Source of the DNA: Pictodentalium vernedei
Lineage: Eukaryota > Mollusca > Scaphopoda > Dentaliida > Dentaliidae
Direction: 5' to 3'
DNA: 64,000 nt
Assembly: GCA_031216915.1 (NCBI GenBank)
Contig: CM062289.1
Span: 391,866,674-391,930,673, forward strand
The number at the start of each line of letters is the position of its first letter. The stretch's first letter is position 1. Under the pieces are notes generated by a model that saw only the letters and a list, made by a program, of their open reading frames with translations, ran no database searches and had not been told where the DNA came from. Shown in pieces: positions 23,583 to 35,700 of this stretch. Made by a program: the position numbers and the translations under genes.

Positions 23583-23610
23583 TGGGGGGGGGGGGGGGGG
23601 GGCGGGGGAT
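23583..23610. repeat. G homopolymer
   Basis: About 20 G with one late C interruption. Confidence 0.9.
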
Positions 23611-23654
23611 GCACACCCAACTGCAGCCAATTATGTGGTTTGACAAATGGACTA

Positions 23655-23830
23655 CATGTACCCAATGGGTACAAAGAATACCTGCCAGGTACCAAGAAAT
23701 ATACCTGCCGGGTCTCAAGAAATATACCTGCTGGGTCTCAAGAAATATACCTGCAGGACATGATGAATATACCCACCTGCTACCACAAATATACCCACCA
23801 GGTATCACAAAAAATACCCGACAGGCATAC
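23655..23830. repeat. Minisatellite of palindromic 21-23-bp units
   Basis: Units such as TACCTGCCAGGTACCAAGAA, TACCTGCCGGGTCTCAAGAA and TACCCACCAGGTATCACAAA repeat about seven times. Most units hold a short inverse pair (TACC...GGTA). Confidence 0.8.
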
Positions 23831-23972
23831 TATTATTACATCACAATCAAATAGGTATTTAAATTAATATAGGCATCTAATATACCTATTTGATTGTGAT
23901 GTCATAATAGTATGCCCGTCAGGTATGCCTGTTAGTGCCTGACGGGTATTTTTTTGTGATACCCAGTAAATA
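23790..23972. repeat. Inverted repeat adjoining the minisatellite
   Basis: The left arm ends ATCACAATCAAATAGGTAT at 23858. The right arm starts ATACCTATTTGATTGTGAT at 23882. The outer part re-enters the minisatellite motif (CCTGACGGGTATTTTTTTGT). Confidence 0.8.
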
Positions 23973-24259
23973 TAAAGGGGATACATTCCAGGCCTGTTGC
24001 CTTTGATGAGTTTCACAAAAGACAAAATGGGTCAGGCTAAAATTATTCATAACTTACCAGGAAACATGAGTAGAGCGTGTGTGCAACCTCTTCAATCATT
24101 TAATTGTTGTTTAGACAGAGAATATTGACCTGATCGTGACTGGATCACAATTCAGTCAAATTCTCTGTGTGCTTTCTTTCAGGCAACACTTTAGAATCTC
24201 TTCCATCATAAATGAAGAAAAAGAACATTGAATCTGAGATGTTATTTTGTTTTCTGGAT

Positions 24260-24496
24260 GCAGTCTTGAATTCACTGTAGATTATTTAGAAAATCTGAAC
24301 CCACTGGTGGAAGTGTGTCACGATCGAATCTGCAATCATAGTACTGTACATGTAACCACTTTACAGCCTATTGGAATGTACTTTATGGGGCATGTTGCAA
24401 TGAATGATAAGAAGTTACAAATGTGTTTGGAGAAAAACAAAGGAATTAACATTGTTTGTGTGATACACTTGGATGATATATTCATTGTTATGCAGG
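24260..24496 (+). CDS. Candidate internal exon, unknown protein
   Basis: A 79-codon open stretch is bounded by an acceptor-like TTCTGGATGCAG and a donor CAG|GTGTGG. It reads LEFTVDYLENLNPLVEVCHD, RICNHSTVHVTTLQPIGMYF and continues to HLDDIFIVMQ. The amino-acid mix is balanced and not repeat-like, unlike neighbouring open frames, and the DNA is not one of the repeat families recurring here. I do not recognise the family. No partner exon is certain; 43423-43781 is on the same strand but 19 kb away. Confidence 0.45.
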
Positions 24497-24592
24497 TGTG
24501 GTTAATTTACCCCTTCACTTAACTCACAAGGCCATGTCAATTTACACAATTTTTGTCCTGTAAGACAAGCTCTGTCCCTTGGGTTTGCAGAG

Positions 24593-24643
24593 GTCTCTAG
24601 TCAAGTGTTGGCTGCCTATAATGGCAGCCAAGACTTGACTAGA
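24593..24643. repeat. Short hairpin
   Basis: TCTAGTCAAGTGTTGGCTGC is inverted after a 5-base loop. Confidence 0.7.
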
Positions 24644-24659
24644 AATCCCTGCCAATTAT

Positions 24660-24790
24660 ACATTAACATGATTTTCGAGGGCGTTGGGTTCCATTAATGG
24701 ACCAAGGGCTGCTAATGGATGTGGGGCTACTGACCACAGATGGAGATTCAATAATAGAGCCAAACAACGCCCGAGAAAATCATATTATTA
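24660..24790. repeat. Palindromic repeat related to 3191-4370
   Basis: ATGATTTTCGAGGGCGTTG is inverted at 24765-24785 (CAACGCCCGAGAAAATCAT). Confidence 0.65.
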
Positions 24791-25930
24791 TTACAATACT
24801 AAGAAATTATAAGAACAATTTTTGACCCTTTTGGATTTATATTATTTCGTGAAAAGAATCAATGTGAAACGCCATTTATTACGCAATTTAAGGTATACTT
24901 TAAATTTAGAGAAATGTAAACAGATTTCCAGGAAAGTGAAATGACATCATGTGCAGAATGTCAGTGCATGCTAGCCTGTCTATGAGCACTAATGACTAAA
25001 AAATAGCCATTAGCGACCGGCTACGACAGACAGACAAAACTTTTTCAAGTTTATTATGCTCCCTTACAGGCTGTGTAATTTAGTATTAACATGAAGTTAG
25101 CGCAAATGAATTGATAATAAACTTTTAATTTAAGTAGCAAACTGACACAAAGGCTGTGGGTTAGATCATCTGTTCTGAAATAGATAAAATTTACATATGT
25201 CGAAAAAAGCCTTTGATGGTTAACACGACAAGTGCATGAAAGTTTTTCCCAAATAGCTGAAGAAAATTCATTTTTCACTTTCAAAACATTGCTTTTGTCT
25301 CCTCATTGGAAGAAGTTCAATTTGTTTGCTCCAAACATAGATCATTTCTTATGCTTTTGGTCACAATAAAAAGAACTTTTCAAGTTTTATCTAATTTTTT
25401 TTTCAAAAGGGGAAAAGGGGCAAATTTTAGTTTTTATGTTTATTTTATAATAGTATGAATATTCTCAGCAAAATTTGGACTATGAGTAGACCGATAGATT
25501 GGTTGACTGAACAATGTTCAATGCCACTTGTATTCTGTAAGTCCATTTATGTCAAAACAGAATGACAACATTAGTTGAGGGCAATTATTTGTACCTCTTC
25601 TCAACTTACCGGTACTATGAGACATGAGTGGTACCATTTAAGTCTTAGTCGAAAATAGTGGTTTATAACGTAGGAATGAGTCTTCAACCATTCAATATGC
25701 CATCCTTGCCTGCCTAAATGGTTGTATGTTGAAAATTATTGCCATATTTAAGCCATTTTGGTCCACTTGATCTATTGTTGTAAACCAATGTTCAGGAAAA
25801 AACATTTTTTTAATACCTGATGCTTTATTTGTGAACACATTGAACAAATTTGACCACTCTGCACAAGCGAAAAAAAGAAAACCATTGTTTTTTGGGGGTT
25901 GTTTTTGTGTTGGTTTGGTATATATATATT
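24791..25930. other. No gene recognised
   Basis: AT-rich. A diverged family A core fragment (ACATTGCTTTTGTCTCCTCA) lies near 25285. No supportable open frame. Confidence 0.4.
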
Positions 25931-25939
25931 TTTTCTTTG

Positions 25940-25985
25940 CTGGGGGGGGGGGGGGGGGGGGTGTGCAGGGGGAGGAGGGGCTGGT
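25940..25985. repeat. G homopolymer
   Basis: About 21 G, then GTGTGCAGGGGGAGGAGGGG. Confidence 0.9.
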
Positions 25986-26054
25986 AACACTTTTCAACAC
26001 CTTAGACTATATTGCAACCATACCACAATTGAAACTCAAGTCTAACCAATCCTT

Positions 26055-26240
26055 TATATTTATTCCGCCCACTTTAGAGGACTTGCACCCAGGACTCTGT
26101 AATTAGATTAGCCCGGCTGTTGAAAGTGTCATCAAACCCCCACAAAAAAACTAGATCCTATTATACCAGTAAATAAGAACTTGCCTACTACAGTAAACAA
26201 GCACTGCTCCACTTCAAAGGGTTCACCCCGAGATTTCAAT
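26055..26240. repeat. Dispersed repeat Q copy
   Basis: CCGCCCACTTTAGAGGACTT and CAGTAAACAAGCACTG-type segments match copies near 22115 and 39512. Confidence 0.5.
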
Positions 26241-26619
26241 CGGAATAAAAACATGATAATAACATGAGACTAAAATGGTCAAATATTATTACATTCCATT
26301 TGTAGAGAGCTACATGACACATGAAAATAATTATGTACAGATGTCTATTTACAAACCCATGAACTGGCAAAATTTCAAATGACAATGATCGATGATAAAA
26401 AATTCTGAAACTAAACTACTCCTTCCTTTGAGATACAGTTTGAAAAATTAAATTGGTTTGTACTTCTACAACTTAATTTACTGAGAGTCAAATCATGATT
26501 TGGGTGTTTCTCAGCTAACAAAAATGTATTATTTACCTGCAGCATTGCGGAATCCCATCAAATAAAGACGGACAGTCAGCAAAATATATTCAAACAAGAA
26601 TATTCCTCATTTTTATTAT

Positions 26620-28320
26620 ACACCCGTTTGAAAAACGGGACATATTATGTGAATGGTCTCGCTGTCCATCTGTCTTTCTGTCTGTCCATGGACACATTCA
26701 GGACGATAACTTTAGTTGTAACGGTTTGAGCCGAGTTAAATTTGGCATGTGGATTTAGTATAACAAAATGCAGGATGGGTTTGATTTCTGTTTCTAGTGG
26801 CACATCTGCAGAAGAGTTATGGCCCTTTATTTATGGGAATTTAGCCAAAGTTCTCGTTTCCGGATGAAAACTTAAGATGTTATACACAGAACGGAAAGAA
26901 ATTCGGTATGTGGGTTTATTACAACAAAATATAGGATGAGTTTCATTTCGGGTTTTGAAAGCCCAGTTGCAGTAGCGTTATGGCCCTTTGTTTATGAGAA
27001 TTTAGCCCAATTTTTTCATTTCTGGATAATAACTTCAGTTTTTATGGATCAAATGGAAAGAAATTTGGTTTATATGCCCGTTCGAAAAACGGGACATATT
27101 ATGTGAATGGTCTCGCTGTCCATCTGTCTGTCCATGGACACATTCCAGATGATAACTTTAGTTGTAATGGTTTGAGCTGAGTTAAGTTTGGCATGTGGAT
27201 TTAGTATAACAAAATACAGGATGGGTTAGATTTCTGTTTCTAGTGGCCCATTTGCGGTAGAGTTATGGCCCATTATTTATGAGAATTTAGCCCAAGTTCT
27301 CAGTTCTGGACAATAACTTAGATGTTATACATGGAATGGAAAGAAATTCGGTATGTTGGTTTTTACAACAAAATACAGGAAGAGTTTCATTTCGGGTTTT
27401 GAAAGCCCATTTGCAGTAGAATTATGACCCTTTGTTTAAGTGAATTTAGCCCAATTTTTTCGTTTCTGGATAATAACTTCAGTTATAATGGATGGAATGG
27501 AAAGAAATCATTTTGAAGGATTGGGAGATATTGCATGCAAAAAAAACTGACAAATTGATTCCTATACCCACCCCCCTCCCCCCAAAAACTGTCACCAACA
27601 CAATATGACCTTGGCTGTTAATGTGTCGTTAAACTCTAATAACAACCCCCCCCCCCCCTCCCCTCAGGTCCTTTAGGTATTTTTTTCTTTACCCCAAAAA
27701 TGCATTTTTAAGGAATTGAGTGATTACTTGTGGAAAAAATTTGACTCCCGATAACCCCCCCCCACCCCAGCCCGTTAGTTGAGCAATTTTTCTTTTATCC
27801 AAAATGCATTTTTTAAGGATTTAGCTTTTAGCGATGCAGACCATTTGTTGGGTGAAAACAGTGATTATGCACAATTTGAAAAAGACTTAACGGGCATATA
27901 ATGCACGCCGGGGGTAGCTCTTGTTAAATGTTTATAACAGCTAGTGTGATCTGAATTTGTTCATTGATAATTGTTTTGTGACAGTTCATTAACTGAGGCA
28001 CTCTCCAATCAAATGTAACAAAACAAATCAATTTTAACTGTTTCAACACTCATATCAAAATATCCGGAAATGAAAAAATTGGGCTAAATTCTCATTATCA
28101 AAGGGCCATAACACTACTGCAAATGGGCTTTCAAAACCCAAAATGAAACTCATCCTGAATTGTGTTGTAATAAACCCACATACCGAATTTCTTTCCATTC
28201 TGTGTATAACATCTTAAGTTCTCATCCGGAAACGAGAACTTTGGCTAAATTCCCATAAATAAAGGGCCATAACTCCACTGCAAATGGACCACTAGAAACA
28301 GAAATATTTCAAGCAGAAAA
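26620..28320. repeat. Dispersed element with direct and inverted internal units
   Basis: CCCGTTTGAAAAACGGGACA (26627) recurs at 27078. Units with GGATGATAACTT..., GGAAAGAAATTCGGTATGTG and GTTATGGCCC alternate. A reversed stretch occupies 28055-28310. The end motif GGGCATATAATGCACGCCG is near 27892. C-runs at 27570-27665 and 27755. Confidence 0.75.
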
Positions 28321-28416
28321 TTTTTCTCATTATGGTATTTGGGGGATGATCTGGGTGCACACCCGTTTGGATCCACCTGTGCTGAGGGGGCAAAATGAGT
28401 TGGGACATTTGTTGGC

Positions 28417-28605
28417 AATGTACTGCACCTTGATGGTGCACCTGTCTTCAACCAATGCTAACACTGCTTGTGTGGACTTAATATGTAGGGGAGACTGACA
28501 GTTGGTCATGCTGTTCGTTGGTTCTCTTTGGGTACTTCCACCACCTGTAAAACTGCTGTCATGAAGTTACCCTGGCAGGGGCAAGTGTCATTAAACACCA
28601 ACTGA
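28417..28605 (+). repeat. SINE body fragment
   Basis: GATGGTGCACCTGTCTTCAA and CCACCTGTAAAACTGCTGTC, ending GTGTCATTAAACACCAACTG. The head is lost. Confidence 0.75.
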
Positions 28606-28866
28606 AAAAAACAAAAAAACAACTTGGATGCTGCAGTATTCGGTGATGCAAATTTAAGCCTCTGCACTAATGCATGTACCATACTGATTTGGGAATAAGT
28701 CCAGGGGGTGTGTGAAGTAAAAGAGGGCACAATTATGTCTGTGGGCTTATTTTGGGGAGGTCAAGCCTACAGAGGAATTTGGAAGCAAAGTTGACACAAA
28801 GGTGACTATTGATTCCATAACAATGATGCAGTACCCTTTACATAACAAATTGGCTGTATAATTTAA

Positions 28867-29113
28867 CCTTTTACCTAACATGAAAAGCAGACGACACTTG
28901 CAAACAAAATTTTTGAATAACTAATTTTTTTCATTTTTTGTCTCCAAAACATAGGTTATGACCCCTCATTGGAACGAGCTTGTTCCAAAGTTGAAAGAGG
29001 GGTCATAACCTATGTTTTGGAGATAAAAAAATAAAAAAATAATGAAAATTAATTGACGATTTTTGTGAATAGAGTTGGCTGGTTTGGTTTTTGCCATTAC
29101 GTTAGGTAAAGGG
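28867..29113. mobile_element. piggyBac-like MITE family A
   Basis: TTAA then CCTTTTACCTAACATG ... GTTAGGTAAAGGG, right flank TCAA. Hairpin GGTTATGACCCCTCATTGGA. Confidence 0.82.
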
Positions 29114-29117
29114 TCAA

Positions 29118-29293
29118 TATAATTTCACAAAACCATATCAGGTGCCCCCCTCCCTCATTGGAATAAGTTGATTGAGCTCGTTCCAGTGAGGGGTGACATG
29201 ATATGGTTATGCTGAAATTTTGTTTTTGAAACATTCAAAAAAAAATAATTAAAATAAGAAATTTTGATATCATGTGCTTTGAGTAAGGGGTTC
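29118..29293. mobile_element. piggyBac-like MITE family B, left-truncated, abutting family A
   Basis: ACAAAACCATATCAGGTG ... GACATGATATGGTTATG, right end TGAGTAAGGGG. It starts within five bases of the family A copy. Confidence 0.7.
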
Positions 29294-29687
29294 TTTTTCA
29301 ATGTAACAACTTACATGTACCAGCATGGCTATCATCAATGTTGGCATTACAAAGTCAGGGACTGGACTTATTTTATTTAAAAAAAATTACGAAAGGGTAA
29401 GCCCTTTTCAGGTTGCATTTAGTTCTCATTTGTAAAGGCTGGTACACAACATAAATGTCACAGTCTGGTTTGAACCCTTGACCTCTGAAACAAAAAGACA
29501 AGCTACTGACAAAAGTTCCATACACTATGGTAATGTCTGTGGACTAAACAAAAGGAAATATTGTTCTGTATTCACATATAAATATTGGTTAGCTGCTCTT
29601 CATGTGTTCACTTGATAGCTGTCAGTTGGTCTTCAAAGCTACAAACAGTAACTTTTCCAGTATCCCATACAATGTCACTGATTCATC

Positions 29688-29715
29688 TCAATGCCTTCTG
29701 TGATCTGACCTTCTC
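29688..29715 (-). CDS. RBM8A: RBM8A coding exon 6, terminal, 28 nt
   Basis: Acceptor CTATATCCAG, then G completing an Arg codon and [11 protein letters not shown]. The phase fits exon 5, and the content matches the basic Y14 tail (human has RRRSRSPDRR). The exon is very short, so the call depends on phase, acceptor and composition together. A cDNA could place the tail elsewhere. Confidence 0.72.
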
Positions 29716-32700
29716 CTGGATATAGAAAATCAAACTTTGTTACACTTAGGTTACAATTTTTATGTTGGATGACACAATTTGATGAAAAAAAAAAATCTAG
29801 TATTAGGTGGATCCATGTTTGTTACAGAGCACACAAAATGGTTTGGTACTTAGCCACATCTATACAGGCTAATTAAAACACGAGGAACCAATGATTAAGA
29901 TTAAATTTCATGGACCACCAAGTAATCTTCCTTGAGTCAGACAGTTCTATCAAGTTAGGGTATTGATCAATGTCCATTCTCATGTAGTCAAATACCAAAC
30001 ACTCTAGAGATGGGCAATATATCAAAAAACCGAACAGATACAATGATTCCTAGGCAAATAAACAGTTCAAATTTCTACGACATTTCAAAATTGTTTTCAG
30101 GGATTAAAGAAAAAAAAAAGAAAAACCAGGCCCCAGGGGGCCTGAGGGCGCTCACCTGACATGGTAGTCTAAATATCAAACCAGGGACTTGATTTGAATA
30201 AGCTGCATACGCCCCTCCTAAGAAAAGCATATACCAACTAGATGAAGCAGTTGTGCCCACACAATACACAGGATTTTCCTTCTATTTTCAGTTCCTGCAC
30301 TTTTATGTCCCAAAATTGAGATAAAAGCATAAAAAACAGATTTTTTTTATTTTTGTTCGGAAATTTTCGAAGTCCCAAACAAAATATTTTCAGCCTAAAA
30401 TTTTTTTTTCTTCTTAAAATTGACCAAAACGCATAAAAAACCAAAAAACTAATTTCCGGATTTTTGGTCCAAAAAGCCCCACCCGGCCCCCAAATTTTCA
30501 GTGTAAAAAAAAAAAAAAATTTTTTTTGTCTTAAAATTGACTGAAACGCATAAAAAACAAAAAAAAAATTATGGATTTTGGTCCAAAATTTTCTAAGTCC
30601 CACCCGGCCCCCAAAGTTCCAACCAAAATATGAACCCAGGGACTTGGCTTGAACAAACTTGAATCTCATCCCCCTAAGGATGCTGCATACTAAATATCAT
30701 AAGATTCTTATTGGTAGATCTGAAGAAGATTTTTAAAAAATATTCCTCATACTGCACTAATTTAAACATTTGGGCTCCCAGAGAGAGACCAAATATGGAC
30801 CCAGGGAATTGATTTCAATAAACATATGAAACAATCTTCCAAAAATGTTATATTTGAAAGCTTTTGGAGCAGTGGTTTGGGAGAAAAGTAGTCTTATATG
30901 TTTTATGTTTTTCCCATTACCCACAGTGTTAAAAAATGCTGACTCAGCACTTTTTCAAAGTCCCAGAAAAGTACCCCATGATAAAACCGATAGCAGTTTT
31001 TTTTATCATTCCATTCTGTTGATCCTAAGGAAGCTTCACACCAAATAAGAATCCTCAGAGCCATGTAGTTTTGAAGATATGGGCGTTTTAATTTTTTCTA
31101 TTTTTAGCTTCTGCAGTTCCCATAGGGCGACGGGAAAAAAAAAAAATTGGGGGGCATAAATTAAGTACTTATGACCCAATAAGCCCTCATATCAAATTTG
31201 GTCCAAATCTGCCTCTCGGTTTGGAAAATAGAAATTTTGGACGGGGGCAAATATTCTTGCCCCTCCCATAATGATGCCAAATATAGCCACACAAACTTCT
31301 CTTGAACAAATCTGAGTCTACACCTCAAAAGGAAGCTGCACACCAAATATCAAGTCTCTGCTACTGCAATTCATGAGAAGATTTTTTAAGATTTCAGCAC
31401 ACTTTTTGGGTGTGGCCCTACCAAGGGGCGGGCAACTTGATTTGAACAAAATCAAATTGCGATGTCATAACAAACTATTATCTCAAATATCAATTAAATT
31501 GGTTCAGTGGTTTGGAAGGAGAAGACGCAAACACCATGTTCATGGACGACGACTGACGACGGAAGGTGAGTGATCACTATAGCTCTCCTGACTGAAAGTC
31601 AGGTGAGCTAAAAAAAAGCCTTATCTTTTAAAAAAAAATCAGGGAGAATTGCCTGAGTAACAAGAATTTTATTTTTTTAATAGTGAAAATTAATGAATTT
31701 GATCTCCGTTTACTTACCAGTTAATATTTCTTATTTATAAGTCCCTAACCAATAATACCTGCACCAGGAACTGATCCTTGTGATGCTTTCTTAGAAAGCT
31801 TCCAAAGGATCAGTGTCGGGTGCAGGTATTATATCAGCGAATGGCTTATTTATTGGGGTTTAATGACACTTTCAACAGCCATGGTCATATCGTGTAGGAG
31901 AGTTTTATGAGTGGAGGCAGCAGGAGTTCCCTGAGAAAACCACTGAGAAGTGTTGAGCAATTGTTAGCCTCTCCAACCCATTAACCTGGCACAAGCAATT
32001 AGCAAGAGATTAAGGCAAGTGCAACTTCATTGTGCAGTTTACCTTGGTACACAGAGCCACTGTGTCCCCACATAGTCAATCAGGGAGCAGAGCAGTTTTC
32101 TGCACCTTCCAAGTACCCATACAAACCTGGCCACACAGGAAAAAAATAAAAAACAAATAGAGATGAAATTTGATGAAAAATATATTTAAAATTACTCTTA
32201 TATGCATTTTATCAATGATACTATACAACAGTCCCTGCAGCACAATTTATCTCAACTATTTTAGAAATTCCATTTTAAGTTTAGATGAATTTCCTCATGT
32301 TGAGTTAAGTAGAGTACATCTTGGCATATAATAACAGCTTAACAAACAGCACTAGTGCAAAGTCAAAACCAGAGACCAAAATAAGGTTTGGGTACAAAAG
32401 CAATTTATCCCTCAACTTTTGGACAATTTTCACATTTGGAAGCTTTTGCATGATATATTTTATACTTTTTCAAAGGCTAATTTCCCCAAAGCAGTCTGAC
32501 ATGATATCAGATCCATTGTCTTGGACACACTTCTCAACAGAACTTGAGAAAATACAAAATGTTTTTGAATTTATTTATTTATTGGTGTTTAAAGTCAAAT
32601 ATTTTTGCACAATGGCTACTCATGACCTCGACAGTTTTACCAGTGGAGGAAGCCGGCGTACCCGGACAGAACACCAACCAATGGCGAGCTACTGTCAGCT

Positions 32701-35700
32701 CCCCAACATCCTAACTCCACACAAGCAGGGTTACCACTGGTTGAAGATGGGTGCGCCATCAACGTGCAGTACACCTTAGTACACAGCAGTGGGCAATTGG
32801 GGTGAAGTGTCTTGCCCAAGGACACAATGCGGTTGCTGCACGTGGGATTCGAACTGAGGATCTCTCGTCTTGCAGCCTGCACCTCTACCTACTGAGCCAC
32901 TATGCCCCTCACCACCCCTTTGAAATAAATCCAAACGGTTGGCAATTATTCAATTTTTCAACTTCTAGGCTTGTACCAAGAACTTCAGATTGCAAGAATG
33001 AGAGCATTTTTTCTGTCTAAGCAACCACACTTTCACAAGTGAGATAGATCAGTCTTTTTATAAAAATTTAAAACGTGTTTATATGTCTCCAAAATACTCC
33101 AACACTTTTTTTTTAAAAACCCAATTAATTTTAAATCGGAATGCTGTTGGCAGATACTCCAGCCCAGGATAGCAAATCTCTTACAACAAGAATGAGCATA
33201 CTCTGGGTATTTTAATGCAATTTTTAGTTGTAATTTTAACCAACTTTTCAACATGTGATTTTTTAAATTAAATTTTGATGAATTTACTGCCAAATCTAGT
33301 TATGGCTGCTTCACAGCAGCTATGACTAGATTTTATGAAAATATTTTTGAAAATACTCAGCTGGTTGAGTGTTAAATTTTATATGCACCTTAACAAATGT
33401 AAAACAGTCCTTGCAGCACTATTTTTCTCAACCATTTTAAAATTTTCATTCTTAGTTTAGATGAATTTTCTTGTCTTGAGTTAAACAGAGTACTTCTCAA
33501 CATTTAATGTTGATTTTTAGTGATGTTTTGAGTTATATTCCTAGAAATTCTAAGAAAAAGCTTTCAAACTTGCAAATGAAATCTTCCAGGAGGTACGGTA
33601 TCACACTTTTCTACATGTCACAGGGAAATGGAGGACCAGAGAGGGATATCCACCTAGCATTTGAAAAATATAGTTGAAATTTCTTTTATACATACCTATG
33701 TTTTCTGGGTCCTCTTACAAAGCACCAATCAACCGCAATTTTTTGTTCCAGGATTTCATTTCCATTTAAAGCATCCATTGCACTCTGTGCTTCTTTGAAA
33801 GTTTCATACTCCACCAGTGCATATCCCTGTCAAAATAGAATGTTATCATTTTTATCAGAAAAGCTGACAGGAAATCACATTTATTTGCATTTGTTTAATC
33901 CTTCACCTAACAAATCAGCTGCATCCACTTGCATAATTTACAAATTAAGCAGCTGAAAAGAAAAAAAAATTCAATAAAACCATATAAAGTGCCCCCTCAT
34001 TGGAATGAGCCTGTCAGGGTCGTTCCAATGAGGGGTCACATGATATGGTTTTGTTGATCTTTTTTTGAAGAAAAAATACAAACAATAATTAAAATAATAA
34101 ATTTGGATATCTTGTGCATTGGGTAAAGGGTTAAGATCTATTACCCATCAGCAGAATGGGATAGAAAGCAAGTTTGGTCCTGATCTATGAATCCAAACGG
34201 GGGGTTCTCACTTTGCCAGCAGGTATTGTTTTCCTAAAAAGGTGATAACAGGTTAAACAATAGGGATAAATAGTATAGTCTGTTCTATAAATTGGTGTGA
34301 ATTTGAGAAACAGAATACCAACCAACACTGAAACTGTGCAAACATTCTTTAATCATTGATTGTTTTATAGTGTTATCTTAAACATTACATATACATATAC
34401 CAAGTCTGAATATAGATACGACATTTTACATCCATTGAAAATAAATTTAATAGTTTGAAAAAGTCACAATTTTTAATAAAATCACACAAATATGGATGCC
34501 ATTAGACACTTGTACTATCACAATTTTTCACAACCCAACAAGGTGTGCTACAGAGTTGCCATATTCATATAATGTTTTGCTACCATCCAACAGCTGCCTT
34601 TTTTCATTGTCCAACATATGGTCAATGCGTCGATATTTCTTTTTGCGTGGCCTTAAGCTACCATCATTCTGAAGCTGTAGAATAGTGGCTTCGTTGAAGC
34701 CTTGTTCGTCTTTGATTAAGTTTATGAATTTATAAATGTTTGGATGACAAGCTCCAAGTTTGGATAGCTTGTTGTGCCATCCTTCAACATGATTTGTGGT
34801 CCTTGGACCTGTCGTTTCAAAATGGTTCCACATTAAACTGTCACCACCTTCTACCCACTGTTCCGTCACATAATCCGCAAAACTACGGACTCCTGGAATA
34901 TCCATATCCACATTCTCAATTGCATACCACCAGTAGTTTGATATGTCACCAGGTCGCAAAAGAGGAAGTGCTGAAGCCCGTTTCACGAACATTTTTACAC
35001 TTTGGTCATTGTTAAACACCACTTGAAGACCAAACCGTTGTGCATTTTTCCAAATTGCCTGTCGATAATGAAACATACAGCCTTTAATGTTGGTCTGAAA
35101 CACATTTCTGGCTGCATTTTGTGCTGCTGTCTCGAAGTCAGTCATGATAGTAGATGGTGACAATTCACTGTTTAAGTGCTGTGCTTTCTCTTTCACTATC
35201 TCAAAAAACTGTTGATAAGTTGTCTGTTTTTTATTTGGCAATAGGCCATACACAAGGGGGAACATTTTTCCCTCCACAAACGAATGAATGGTATAAATTT
35301 GATAAAAGAGTGTTGGGCACATACTGAAAGTTCCATCACAGTAGTAAGTATCCGCCGAAGCAAGCATTCGAATATTTTCATCCGTAGCAAACACTAAAAA
35401 TGAATTCCCGGGTGTGGCGTGTAGTAAAAAGTTGTGTCCCGTGATTGTCTCTTTATAAGTAGTTGGCAGATCGATCTGTTGTCTGACTTTTGGCACTTGT
35501 GGAAGAGTTTTAGATCATTGCTAACATGCTTGTTTTGACAAACTTTGCTGGTAAACTAAGAATCATAAACTGTGACTAGTCAACACTAATTACTGGTACT
35601 GACTATACTGAAGGTGTGAATTAGGTGTGCTGGCAAAGTTATCATCAGAAACCAAAAATGTTGATAGTAATGAGAAATTTCTAAGCCGAAAAGGCCTACA

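Noticed and set aside
30238-30669. 143-codon Phe/Lys-rich minus-strand frame
   Set aside because: Produced by A/T-rich 115-bp repeats; composition is not protein-like.
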